Below are positions 32,795 through 32,848 of a stretch of 32,848 nucleotides of DNA, one piece after another (position 1 is the stretch's first letter; each line of letters starts with the position of its first letter). The position numbers were made by a program, and so were the translations under genes. Source of the stretch: JBAXPW01 sp037132015. GTDB taxonomy: Bacteria; Patescibacteriota; Microgenomatia; UBA1406; GWC2-37-13. Location of the stretch: NCBI GenBank assembly GCA_037132015.1, contig JBAXPW010000009.1, positions 1 to 32,848 on the forward strand, read 5' to 3'. The notes below the pieces were generated by a model. The model had not been told where the DNA came from. It saw nothing but the letters and a program-made list of their open reading frames with translations, and searched no databases.

Positions 32795-32847
32795 TGTCAA
32801 ACCGAAATGAAAATGTCATACATCAAACTATATCAAAACTAAATAAT
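32795..32847. repeat. Right copy of 53-bp terminal inverted repeat
   Basis: Exact reverse complement of positions 1-53. Its inner edge reads TGTCAA on the plus strand, i.e. TTGACA pointing back into the window. Only one base lies outside it. The tail of a 14-codon ORF (32766-32810) runs into it. Confidence 0.9.
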
Positions 32848-32848
32848 T

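Noticed and set aside
1..32848. Recoded TGA (Gly) as in Gracilibacteria
   Set aside because: Several genes end naturally at TGA (the HTH gene before secD, the J protein, res), and conserved proteins show no in-frame TGA.
1..32848. CRISPR array, prophage or rRNA/tRNA genes
   Set aside because: No regularly spaced short repeats, phage genes, integrase or RNA gene signatures were seen on reading both strands.

Overview
The window looks like a chromosomal contig from an AT-rich, small-genome bacterium, most probably of the candidate phyla radiation (Patescibacteria, perhaps Microgenomates). Reasons: a DUF4012 protein beside rplY-nusA-infB, an initiation factor 2 and a NusA reduced to their core domains, tight gene packing, and an almost complete absence of Shine-Dalgarno sites. 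The phylum is an inference; no rRNA or other decisive marker is present. The standard code (TGA = stop) fits all genes.

Layout. (1) 1-53: a perfect 53-bp repeat that returns inverted at 32795-32847, so the window is bounded by terminal inverted repeats. A Nudix hydrolase gene follows directly. (2) 814-7582, minus strand: DUF4012 membrane protein, rplY (L25), nusA, infB and a degenerate DHH-family protein, a translation/transcription cluster. (3) 7663-8743: HxGH nucleotidyltransferase and a degenerate 2H phosphoesterase, with a small membrane protein on the opposite strand. (4) 9180-13200: DUF3048 protein, HTH/degenerate nucleotidyltransferase regulator, secD and secF, probably one operon. (5) 13219-16308: an operon opened by a 17-codon Thr/Ile-rich leader peptide and a three-arm transcription attenuator, followed by a P-loop (shikimate-kinase-fold) kinase, threonine synthase, a DUF3467 protein and an MBL-fold hydrolase. 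(6) 16311-19411, minus strand: cca, def and nfo. (7) 19520-27797: an 8-kb defence island bounded by 132-bp direct repeats (130/132 identical), carrying Type III restriction (res), methyltransferase (mod) and a SNF2-type helicase. (8) 27825-32749: hrcA-grpE-dnaK-J-protein with a CIRCE-like operator, then efp.

The most interesting signal is the threonine attenuator. The leader peptide (6 Thr and 4 Ile in 17 residues), a pause hairpin, a 10-bp antiterminator and a 14-bp terminator with eight T's are all visible and mutually exclusive in the expected way. The kinase gene between the attenuator and thrC has lost the residues typical of shikimate binding and is a candidate non-orthologous homoserine kinase. 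A second genome-wide signal is that seven transcription units have a -10 box 5 to 8 bases before the ATG, so their mRNAs should be leaderless or nearly so, including the attenuator leader itself. Nearly all start codons are preceded by T.

No tRNA, rRNA, CRISPR array, integrase or transposase was found.
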